The translations under genes and the position numbers were made by a program. DNA of 34,874 bases from Opitutia bacterium (GTDB lineage Bacteria > Verrucomicrobiota > Verrucomicrobiia > Opitutales > Seribacteraceae): positions 51,014-85,887 of the forward strand of contig PCBO01000038.1 of NCBI GenBank assembly GCA_002730975.1. The letters run 5' to 3'. The stretch's first letter is position 1; the number at the start of each line of letters is the position of its first letter. Under the pieces are notes generated by a model. That model saw only the letters and a list, made by a program, of their open reading frames with translations, had not been told where the DNA came from and did no database searches. Below, piece by piece: positions 17,101 through 23,816 of the stretch.

Positions 17101-17782
17101 CTATGAAAAAGAGTTGCTGGGTTTTTACCTTTCAGGACATCCCGTGGATACGCTCGGAGGACTTGGGGCACTTGCTTCCGATATTACGGCTAAGGATCTT
17201 GAAACCGTGGAGGGCAAGCGTCCCTTCCGGCTTTGCGGAGTTATCGCCGAAGTGGAAAAACGTTTTACGAAGAAGGATGGTCGTCCTTGGGCGCGCTTTA
17301 CTCTGGCAGCAAAGGAGAAGGATTTTTCACTTATGGTTTTTTCGGAGGCTTACGAACAGTACGGAGTTAACTTGGTTGAGAGCGAAATCGTGATCGTGGA
17401 AGGTGTGGCTTCGGAAAGAAACGGAGAAACTCGTGTAAACGTCGTTTCTATATTACCTGCCGAAAAGTCTTTGGCGAAGATTACCAAGGAAGTGACTTGG
17501 TTGCTCAAAGACGATAGCGATGATGTAAAAGCTTTTATGCAGAAGGTTCATGCCATCTCGGGAGAAGGCCGAGGGTTTACCCGCGTGCACTTCGCTTTTG
17601 CCGCTTCGAATGGAAAGGACGCCCTTGTCGCGGAAACGGACCCTCGGTTTACGGTGAGCTTCTCTTCCGATGGTTTCAAAGATCTAAGAGCGCATTCTTG
17701 TGTGCTTGGAGCCAAAGTTATCTTGAATCCGCCTCCTCCGCCAGAGGAACCTGCTTGGGCGAAGCGAGCCAAGAGCGGATAA
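14168..17782 (+). CDS. dnaE: DNA polymerase III alpha subunit
   Basis: At 1204 residues this is a full-length DnaE-type replicative polymerase. The N-terminal PHP domain begins with HLHVHSDFSLLDG (residues 10-22). The catalytic core has PGRGSGAG and PPDFDIDF with metal-binding Asp421 and Asp423, followed by FGTFGAKMVMRDVAR. The fingers/tau-binding region contains GVFQLESDGMRR, LYRPGPM and GYGFNKSHSAAYG. Helix-hairpin-helix and OB regions follow (LSGHPVD, then RLCGVIAEVEKRFTKKDGRP). The PHP domain retains several metal-type His residues, so it may keep exonuclease activity, as in many non-enterobacterial DnaE. It extends DNA in the replisome with the sliding clamp. ATG 14168 gives the standard start. 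Confidence 0.97.
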   Translation: MSNKDTDFVHLHVHSDFSLLDGCCRMDRLMERAQEMGHTAMALTDHGNLFGTISFLKQAEKNGIKPLIGCEAYLVADHKNVERPGRDKHTYYHLGMLAKDYEGYKNLSLLVSDAHVNGFYYHPRTDMEKLAEHSDGLIGFTGCLKGRVPQLLLQEDYESARSAMGEFVDIFGKENYFVELQNHGIPLQVKIIPDLLKLAKEFDLKIVGSNDVHYVRGEDWDPHDALLCIQTGSKLDDPKRMRYDGKEFYLKSREEMEMIFREVPEAVTNVFGVAEMCDVKLPFGENNYPVYPMPLEISKEFADRPSYLKSLCNKGMVERYELSYLKKSERDENADAKLLELSERVDYELSIIDSSGFNDYFLIVADFIKWSREQSIPVGPGRGSGAGCLVAYLLGITDIDPLRFGLLFERFLNPERVSPPDFDIDFCMRRRGEVIEYVREKYGRECVANIITFGTFGAKMVMRDVARVRDVPFAEADRMAKMVPDDLNISLSDAIEKNSEFKAEYEKNPICRQIVDTGKVIEGMVRNVGTHAAGVIIADRPLRELVPLTLQDGVLTTQFPKDPVEDLGLLKMDFLGLKTLTVISEAEAHVKRTTGDDRFSVSDVTLEDEATFALLNDAQTIGVFQLESDGMRRLCRQMNISNVDEIIALIALYRPGPMEWIPDYIKGKEDSSTIRFPHPLLEDICEETYGVMVYQEQVMEAAKRVAGYTLGGADILRRAMGKKKPEEMAKQRDIFVKGAKETNDIDKKKADEIFDILEKFAGYGFNKSHSAAYGIISYQTAYLKANHPVDFMAGVLSCELGNAEKLSHFIGECSEMGISVLGPDVNESGGNFTPVHGKKRDKRSIRFGLSAVKGVGDVASRLVIAEREANGPFESFSDFAERVDPKAVNKRVFECLAKTGSFDSLGENRAALLMDLDRIMGEAQLRRKDRDAGQDTLFDMMGADMMDAGPVSSLTSENGSTGDGVSQVQELDELEQLSYEKELLGFYLSGHPVDTLGGLGALASDITAKDLETVEGKRPFRLCGVIAEVEKRFTKKDGRPWARFTLAAKEKDFSLMVFSEAYEQYGVNLVESEIVIVEGVASERNGETRVNVVSILPAEKSLAKITKEVTWLLKDDSDDVKAFMQKVHAISGEGRGFTRVHFAFAASNGKDALVAETDPRFTVSFSSDGFKDLRAHSCVLGAKVILNPPPPPEEPAWAKRAKSG

Positions 17783-17888
17783 TAATTCTTTCTTATCGGG
17801 AATGGCGTGGCAAGGAGTACCGGAAGTGGCAAGTGAGCTGAATTATTTCTCCGTTTGAAGTTGAATCGAAATGTAGTCTCTTCGCACT

Positions 17889-17907
17889 TGACCGTTTTTC
17901 TTGGTCA
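17889..17907 (+). other. Small hairpin in the rpsU leader
   Basis: TGACC and GGTCA form a five-base stem with a nine-base T-rich loop, followed by a pyrimidine-rich stretch ending shortly before the rpsU ATG at 17946. It might be a weak terminator after dnaE or a leader structure. The remaining bases 17783-17945 show no clear promoter. Confidence 0.2.
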
Positions 17908-17945
17908 GTCTATTTTCTTTTCCTTTCTCTCATTCCATAAGTATT

Positions 17946-18146
17946 ATGTCGGTTGAAATTAAAATTCGTAAGGGTGAAACTATGGACCGTGCCATTCGGC
18001 GCCTCAAAAAGCGTCTGGATCGCGAAGGCATCATACGTGATGCCCGGGCCAAGCGGTATTTCGAGAAACCCTCGGACAAGAAGCGCCGCGCTAGAGAAGT
18101 TGCCGCTTTCAGCCAAATGCTTCGGACTCGATACGAGAAACTTTAA
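17946..18146 (+). CDS. rpsU: 30S ribosomal protein S21
   Basis: The 66-residue basic protein starts MSVEIKIRKGETMDRAIRRL and continues with the Arg/Lys-rich helices typical of S21 (KRYFEKPSDKKRRAREVA). The ATG at 17946 is chosen because an in-frame upstream extension to 17901 would add a hydrophobic leader not seen in S21. S21 binds the 30S subunit near the mRNA exit site and helps start translation. It stands alone between dnaE and the cyclase/TIR pair rather than in a dnaG/rpoD operon. Confidence 0.95.
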   Translation: MSVEIKIRKGETMDRAIRRLKKRLDREGIIRDARAKRYFEKPSDKKRRAREVAAFSQMLRTRYEKL

Positions 18147-18220
18147 TTGTTTCTCATTTCTCTGTGTTTTGCCTCGCCCAACTGCGTGGCATTCTTATCT
18201 CTTAGGTGTTTTAAACGCCT

Positions 18221-20179
18221 GTGTCTCAGCTAAGCCCCAGATTTGCTCCGAATCTTAGAAAGGAGTGGGAGTTTTTTGATCGCGAGAACTCAAGTGCACT
18301 AGAATATCGAAATTTGTGCCAGCGTATGATCGACGTTGGTGATTCTCTTCTTGCTTACGACGTGGCGAAGGTTGGTCTGGAGAGATTCTCAGAAGATAGA
18401 ACACTCAGCCAGAAGGCAGCATCGGCATTGATTAACGGTGGCTCTCCTCTAAAGGCTACCCAGATTCTCGAAGAATTAGTTGCAGTGGGAGATCGCGACG
18501 TCGAGGCACATAGTCTTCTCGCTAGCGCCTACAAGGATTTGTGGCAGTATGCTTCAGATCCCGAAAGCAAGAAACGATATGCCGAGCTTGCCATCGCTCG
18601 TTACAAGGAAGGATTTTCCACAACAAGTTTTGATGCTTTTAAGCAGAGTCGCCTAAAGGATGTAGGTACCGAGTATTATCCCTGCATCAACGTCGCTTTC
18701 ATGTACTTGCTATCCGGTGATGCGGAACAAGCTCGCTCATATTCGAAGCGCGCGTTGGACATCTGCCAAAACTTGAAGCAAAACTCACTCGGAGACTATT
18801 GGTCTCAGGCAACGACTGGTGAAGCATATCTAATCGAAGGAAATCTTGATGCATCATTGGCAGCCTATGCGGAAGCCGTGGCCATGACTGATGCCGAACC
18901 TGCCAAGATTGCGACGACCCGAACACAGGCAATCCAGATTGCCTCCGCCTATGAAGATCCCATGGTTTTGGAACAAATATCCGGTGTTTTCCCTCAGACG
19001 GGAATAGTCGCTTGCTCCGGTCACGTTATCGATAAAAGTGATGGGGCTGTCCGGTTTCCTCCGGAAGCTGAGACATTGGCAAAGTCAGAAATTGAGGGTA
19101 CTCTGGATAAACTGGATTGTTCCTGCGGCTTTAGTTCCGCAGCCTGTGGTACTGACATTCTCTTCATTGAAGCTATGCTCGCACGTGGTTGTGAGGTCCA
19201 TGTTTTTCTCCCTTTCAATAAGAAGGATTTCATAGAGACAAGTGTCCGTCGAGCGGGAGGAAACTGGGTTCAACGGTTTGAACGCGCCTTGGATAAAGCG
19301 CATTATGTTCATTATGTAACCGAGGAGGAATACCTTGGTGATGATACACTTTTTGAGCTTTGTAATGATGTGCTTATTGGGTTTGCCGCAATGCGAGCTC
19401 GTACATTGGACGAGGAGCCAAAACTACTTGTGCTCTGGAATGGAGATGGAGGAAGCACAGGCGGGACTGGTCAGTTGGTAACTCGTTGGAGCAAGCGGTT
19501 CGGCCCTCCCGTTATCATCGACTCGGCTCAAATGCTTGCTTCAGCCTTGATAGAGTCCTCTCCTATTCGCAAATCGGGTGAAACAAAACCTGCCTTTCTC
19601 GTCCCGACTTCCCGCACTCCTGAAGCAGGACCTGTACGTCTAGTTAAGACCATGCTTTTCGCTGATGTCCAAGGCTTTAGCAAGCTTCCTGATTCTGATT
19701 CTCCCGTCTACGTCGAACAATTCCTTGGAGGCCTTTCAGAACTTTTGGAGAAGCAATCTCGAAGACCTGCATTCATCAACACTTGGGGGGATGCCATCTT
19801 TTGCGTATTCGACGAGGTCGAAGACGGTCTGGCCTTAGCCTTGGATTTGCGGGATTTTGTTTCTCAGACTAATTGGAGTGAGAAAGGCTTACCTTTCGAT
19901 TTTGACATACGTATCGCTTTGCATGCCGGACCTGCTTATGCGGCTCATGATCCACTTCTGCGCAAGACCAATTTCTTTGGAACTCATGTTAACAGGGCAG
20001 CCCGAATCGAGCCGATTGCCTTGCCCGGATGCGTTTATGTTTCGGAAACAGTTGCGGGATTACTTTCTTTTGGCCGTGATGACTTTGACTTCGAGTACGT
20101 AGGAAACATTGAGCTTGCCAAAGGATTCGGAAGTTTCCCGATATATCTCTTGCAGCGTCCAGGCTACATCGATTACTGA
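18221..20179 (+). CDS. TPR / Rossmann-like / class III nucleotidyl cyclase protein
   Basis: The GTG start lies 74 bases after rpsU. The 652-residue protein begins with TPR-like helices (about 30-255). Residues 258-440 look like a Rossmann-type nucleotide-binding domain: GIVACSGHVID, the FSSAACGTDILFIEAMLARG segment, VHVFLPF and KLLVLWNGDGG. Residues 472-645 form a class III cyclase domain, with metal-site FADVQGFSKL (Asp482), NTWGDAIFCVF (Asp524) and VNRAARIEP with the transition-state residues Asn591 and Arg595. The two base-recognition positions appear to be Asn520 and Asn584 rather than the Lys and Asp of adenylate cyclases, so the product cannot be predicted. No membrane helix or signal peptide, so cytoplasmic. 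The TIR/FGE gene follows 16 bases later, suggesting one transcript and a shared signalling role. Similar TPR-cyclase fusions exist in other bacteria (from memory). Confidence 0.88.
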   Translation: MSQLSPRFAPNLRKEWEFFDRENSSALEYRNLCQRMIDVGDSLLAYDVAKVGLERFSEDRTLSQKAASALINGGSPLKATQILEELVAVGDRDVEAHSLLASAYKDLWQYASDPESKKRYAELAIARYKEGFSTTSFDAFKQSRLKDVGTEYYPCINVAFMYLLSGDAEQARSYSKRALDICQNLKQNSLGDYWSQATTGEAYLIEGNLDASLAAYAEAVAMTDAEPAKIATTRTQAIQIASAYEDPMVLEQISGVFPQTGIVACSGHVIDKSDGAVRFPPEAETLAKSEIEGTLDKLDCSCGFSSAACGTDILFIEAMLARGCEVHVFLPFNKKDFIETSVRRAGGNWVQRFERALDKAHYVHYVTEEEYLGDDTLFELCNDVLIGFAAMRARTLDEEPKLLVLWNGDGGSTGGTGQLVTRWSKRFGPPVIIDSAQMLASALIESSPIRKSGETKPAFLVPTSRTPEAGPVRLVKTMLFADVQGFSKLPDSDSPVYVEQFLGGLSELLEKQSRRPAFINTWGDAIFCVFDEVEDGLALALDLRDFVSQTNWSEKGLPFDFDIRIALHAGPAYAAHDPLLRKTNFFGTHVNRAARIEPIALPGCVYVSETVAGLLSFGRDDFDFEYVGNIELAKGFGSFPIYLLQRPGYIDY

Positions 20180-20195
20180 CACGTTCTCCCCGACT

Positions 20196-21764
20196 ATGAT
20201 TACGAACAATGTCACTCCAGTGCCTTTTGAGGCTTATTCTGGCAAAGGTTCCTACACTTTTGTAAGTTATGCTCATGCCGATAAAGCATTCGTTTACGAT
20301 TGTATGGAATGGCTGCGCAAGCAAGGAGTAGATATGTGGTATGATGAGGGTATTGCTCCTGCCGGTGAATGGGTCGAGGAAATTGCTTCGGCGATAAAGG
20401 GGGCTAAGTTATTCATTGTTTTTATATCTCCTGATGCGGTTGAGTCTCGATATGTGAGGAGTGAGGTCGGATACGCTTTAAGCCTCGATAAGGATATTCT
20501 TTCTATCTATCTTAAAGAGACAGACCTTCCGGCTGGACTGGATCTCTGTCTTCAGCCCTTCCAGTCTATTCAGACTTCAGACACCGATTGGCGAAAAAAG
20601 GCTAAGCAGTCAGTCCTAGATCTCTTGGGGAAAACTGAATCGCGGCCAAAAATGATTGAGGCTCTGACGGAATCCATAACTAAAGTTGATGTTTTTGAAG
20701 TTGATTTGTGGCCGGTCTGGGACGCTGCTGGCGAAGCACAAAGGCGGAGGGTTTTTCGCCGACTCGAAACATCCAAAGATACAGTCGCTCCTATTCCTTC
20801 TCAGGGTGAAGCCTTTCGTGTTCCTTCTGAAGATGACGTTCCTTCCGTTTCTCCTCAGGATGATGTCGTTCCTGTTCCTTCTGAAGATAAAGTTGCTCCC
20901 GTTTGCCCAAAAGAGGAGGAGTCTCCACAAGGGAAGCTTGTTTTGCCGGCGAAGCCTCCTCGAGACTTACCCATTGCGAGAAAGTCTCGAACGCCCTCAA
21001 GTACTCGTATCCCCGTAGCATTGGAAGCCAAAGTTGAAGCTAGACCTCAAACTGAGCCAAGTGAGCCTGAGGTGCATCAAGATGTCTTGGGTGCTAGTTA
21101 TTCTTGGATTCCTTCAGGTTCTCTTTCCGTTTGGGTGCCCTATGCAAATGAAGTTCGTTTGGTTGAAATGAATGAAGGGTTTTGGATGGGACAGCATCTC
21201 GTGACTCAAGAAACCTACACTAGTGTGATGGGTCTAAACCCCAGTCATATTGATGATGGAGAAGGCTTTTTTCGTGAAAATTTGCCCGTTAACAATGTTT
21301 CATGGCTTGATGCAGTATCTTTTTGCAAGGCAATGACGAATCTTGGTAAACGTCATGACCATTTGCCCAAGGGTTACGAGTATCGATTACCCTCGGAGGT
21401 GGAGTGGGAATATGCTTGTCGTGCTGGTAGTTCCACCGATTACTATTTTGGCGATGATCCTACGGATTTGCTGCAACACGCCTGGTTTAAGAGCAACAGC
21501 AATAAGCAAATTCATCCCGTCGGTTTGATGCTGCCTAACCCATGGGGATTGTATGACCTTTACGGCAACATTCGAGAGTGGGTTGGCAATTCTTTCGTTA
21601 ATACCTTGCTTGGGGATTCCGAACAGGACGAGTTTCGAATAAGTCGTGGGGGTGGTTACATGAAAAGCGCGGCGGAGTGCAAATCCTCATCGCGTTCAAC
21701 GAATTCACTCTACCACCGTTTTCGTAATCTGGGGTTTCGTGTAGTCTTGGCCAGAGTATCTTAA
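20196..21764 (+). CDS. TIR-domain protein with C-terminal FGE/sulfatase-modifying-factor-like domain
   Basis: The ATG at 20196 is chosen; the open frame extends back into the cyclase gene only through a TTG. Residues 18-145 form a TIR domain: YTFVSYAHADKAFV, MWYDEGIAPAGEW, LFIVFISPDAVESRYVRSEVGYAL, with Glu90 at the position of the NADase catalytic Glu. Residues 195-300 are a Pro/Glu/Asp-rich linker with imperfect VPSEDDV repeats. Residues 300-520 form an FGE-like domain: FWMGQHLVTQETYTSVMG, RLPSEVEWEYACRAG, GNIREWVGN, RGGGYMKSAAEC and NLGFRVV. Only one Cys (495) is kept of the two used by true formylglycine-generating enzymes; the second position is Arg500. Sulfatase activation is unlikely, and ligand or target recognition is an alternative. 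No membrane helix is seen. Confidence 0.9.
   Translation: MITNNVTPVPFEAYSGKGSYTFVSYAHADKAFVYDCMEWLRKQGVDMWYDEGIAPAGEWVEEIASAIKGAKLFIVFISPDAVESRYVRSEVGYALSLDKDILSIYLKETDLPAGLDLCLQPFQSIQTSDTDWRKKAKQSVLDLLGKTESRPKMIEALTESITKVDVFEVDLWPVWDAAGEAQRRRVFRRLETSKDTVAPIPSQGEAFRVPSEDDVPSVSPQDDVVPVPSEDKVAPVCPKEEESPQGKLVLPAKPPRDLPIARKSRTPSSTRIPVALEAKVEARPQTEPSEPEVHQDVLGASYSWIPSGSLSVWVPYANEVRLVEMNEGFWMGQHLVTQETYTSVMGLNPSHIDDGEGFFRENLPVNNVSWLDAVSFCKAMTNLGKRHDHLPKGYEYRLPSEVEWEYACRAGSSTDYYFGDDPTDLLQHAWFKSNSNKQIHPVGLMLPNPWGLYDLYGNIREWVGNSFVNTLLGDSEQDEFRISRGGGYMKSAAECKSSSRSTNSLYHRFRNLGFRVVLARVS
20820..20888 (+). repeat. Direct repeat in the TIR-FGE linker
   Basis: GTTCCTTCTGAAGAT occurs at 20820-20834 and again at 20874-20888, a spacing of 54 bases (18 residues), with a diverged copy between. 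It encodes VPSED-type units of the linker. The tract may vary in length between strains. Confidence 0.55.
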
Positions 21765-21844
21765 GTCGAAGGCTATTTGATTTTCCGAATACATCCGGAT
21801 TTCCGTTGCCTCAGTCACTGCGAAAGGTAGCCTGATTTTTCCTA

Positions 21845-23326
21845 ATGAGTGAAACCCAAGAACCAAACGATTCAACCGATATCGAAACGAGCGACCTCTT
21901 TGCTGTACGTAAAGCCAAGTTGGACTCTTTGCGTGAAGCAGGTGCAAATCCTTATTCCGCCAATTTTCTGCAGTCCCATACTTCGGAACAGGCAAAAGCT
22001 CTCTTGCCTGAAGAAGATGAGGAAGGTCCGGAGGTGTCAGTTGTTGGCCGAGTTGTTATCTTTCGCTTGATGGGGAAAGCCACTTTCCTGAAATTACTTG
22101 ATAGGGATGGCCGTATTCAAGCTTATGTCAGGCGAGACGAGATAGGTGACGAATCCTACGCCGAGTTCAAAAAACTTGATTTGGGCGACTTCATTGGTGT
22201 ACGCGGAAAGTTATTTCGTACCAAGACGGGAGAAATCACAGTTCGGGCTTTAGAGTATACCTTGGTCTCGAAATCTCTTCGTCCTCTACCCGAGAAGTGG
22301 CATGGCCTCACTGATAACGAGCAAATCTATCGTCAACGCTACCTGGATCTTGTAGTCAACGAGGATTCTCGAGACCGTTTCAAGGCACGCAGCAGTATTA
22401 TCCGCCTAGTGCGCGAATTCCTTTGGGATCGGGAATTTCTTGAAGTCGAGACGCCCATGCTCCAAGCCGTATCCGGTGGTGCAGCTGCTCGACCCTTTCG
22501 TACACACTTCAATGCCCTTGACTGTGATTTCAATCTTCGCATTGCACTTGAGCTGCACTTGAAGCGTCTTCTTGTAGGTGGTTTTGATCGGGTATTTGAA
22601 ATCGGGAGAGTGTTCCGAAACGAGGGTTTGTCACGAAGGCACAACCCTGAGTTCACCATGTTGGAGGCTTATCAAGCCTATACAGATTTTCGCGGCATGA
22701 TGGAACTCACTCGATCTCTTATTCAACATGTCGCCAAAAAAGCTATTGGCACGCTTACGATTGAGCGTCCTGAAGGCGATGTCATAGACTTATCCGGAGA
22801 ATGGCGTGAAGCCAAGTACAAGGATCTCATTCTTGAGGCCGTTGGTCGCGAAGACTGGTTCGATTTGCCAAAGGCTGAAAAACTGGAAAAGACTAAGGCA
22901 CTCGGCATTGAAGTTGATCCCGATTTGGAAGATTTTGAGGTTACCAACGATGTATTCGAAAAAGTTATTGAGCACACTCTCGTTCAGCCTACTTTTGTCA
23001 CTCACATTCCTCGTGAGCTATGTCCTCTAGCTAAAATCACTCCAGACGATCCTTCCACCATCGACGTGTTCGAACTCTGCATAAATGGCCAGGAGATCGC
23101 CCCCGCCTATTCGGAACAAAATGACCCCTTCGTTCAACGTGAAGCCTTCCAACGCCAAGTGGGAGAGGAAACCCATGAAATGGACGAAGATTTTCTTCTG
23201 GCGCTTGAGCACGGGATGCCACCTGCCGGCGGTATGGGCTTGGGTATCGATCGCCTAGTGATCTTTCTCACGAAGGCGGCAAACATTCGAGATACCATCC
23301 TTTTTCCCACGCTCCGTTCTTCGTAG
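21845..23326 (+). CDS. lysS: Lysyl-tRNA synthetase, class II
   Basis: At 493 residues this is a normal-length bacterial LysRS. An N-terminal OB-fold (about 55-155: VVGRVVIFRLMGKATFLKLLDRDG) is followed by the class II core: motif 1 near FLEVETPMLQAVSGGAAARPF, motif 2 at FRNEGLSRRHNPEFTMLE and motif 3 at GMGLGIDRLVIFLT. The YRQRYLDL segment before motif 1 is also typical. It charges tRNA-Lys with lysine in the cytoplasm. It starts with ATG 80 bases after the TIR-FGE gene. The gap shows no clear terminator or promoter, so read-through from the upstream pair cannot be excluded. Confidence 0.97.
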   Translation: MSETQEPNDSTDIETSDLFAVRKAKLDSLREAGANPYSANFLQSHTSEQAKALLPEEDEEGPEVSVVGRVVIFRLMGKATFLKLLDRDGRIQAYVRRDEIGDESYAEFKKLDLGDFIGVRGKLFRTKTGEITVRALEYTLVSKSLRPLPEKWHGLTDNEQIYRQRYLDLVVNEDSRDRFKARSSIIRLVREFLWDREFLEVETPMLQAVSGGAAARPFRTHFNALDCDFNLRIALELHLKRLLVGGFDRVFEIGRVFRNEGLSRRHNPEFTMLEAYQAYTDFRGMMELTRSLIQHVAKKAIGTLTIERPEGDVIDLSGEWREAKYKDLILEAVGREDWFDLPKAEKLEKTKALGIEVDPDLEDFEVTNDVFEKVIEHTLVQPTFVTHIPRELCPLAKITPDDPSTIDVFELCINGQEIAPAYSEQNDPFVQREAFQRQVGEETHEMDEDFLLALEHGMPPAGGMGLGIDRLVIFLTKAANIRDTILFPTLRSS

Positions 23327-23355
23327 ATGTCTGGGGTAACTACTTTTCGCTCGAG

Positions 23356-23805
23356 ATGAGTCGAAAAAAATCCCAAGGTCGGGGTATCGTGGTGAAGCCA
23401 ATTTGGTGGAGGCAATTAGCTCTCACCTTGTTTTTGGCCTTACTTGGGGCGTTCTTCGGGATGCTCACCTTTGAGGTCGAGGCTTTTAATTGGATTGCAC
23501 GGGTCGTCTTTTCAGTACTTGCGGCACTCAGTCTCCTCGATCAAATGTTTGAGTGGTCTCGTCTACGGATCGACGAACAGGGCTATTCCTTGAGGGGGTG
23601 GTTTCGCCGATTGGAGTTACGCAAGAACGAGGTGGAGGAGTTTGTTCTAAAAAACTACATGAATAGAGACTTGATCCTCGTTAGGCTGACCGAAGCAGCA
23701 GCTATGGAACGGTCCTTGGAGAATAGCGAAGTTCCTTTTTCTTGCTCTTTCGGTCGTCCTCCACGCGAAGTGTTCGAGACCTTGACGAATTCGTTGAACA
23801 AGTAA
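23356..23805 (+). CDS. Small membrane protein with PH-like C-terminal domain
   Basis: The 149-residue protein has two hydrophobic helices (about 20-38 and 44-62) followed by a soluble, strand-rich part (RLRIDEQGYSLRGWFRRLELRKNEVEEFVL) that looks like bacterial PH-like (YdbT/bPH) domains found after paired helices. This is a fold guess, not a firm match. It starts 29 bases after lysS and converges with the ccsA-like gene, with only 11 bases between the stops. Function is unknown. Confidence 0.7.
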   Translation: MSRKKSQGRGIVVKPIWWRQLALTLFLALLGAFFGMLTFEVEAFNWIARVVFSVLAALSLLDQMFEWSRLRIDEQGYSLRGWFRRLELRKNEVEEFVLKNYMNRDLILVRLTEAAAMERSLENSEVPFSCSFGRPPREVFETLTNSLNK

Positions 23806-23816
23806 CGGAAGATCTG

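Noticed and set aside
18221..21764. Direct assignment of the cyclase/TIR pair as Pycsar
   Set aside because: The TIR protein shows no cyclic-nucleotide-binding domain and the cyclase is a large multidomain form, so the name cannot be supported from sequence alone.
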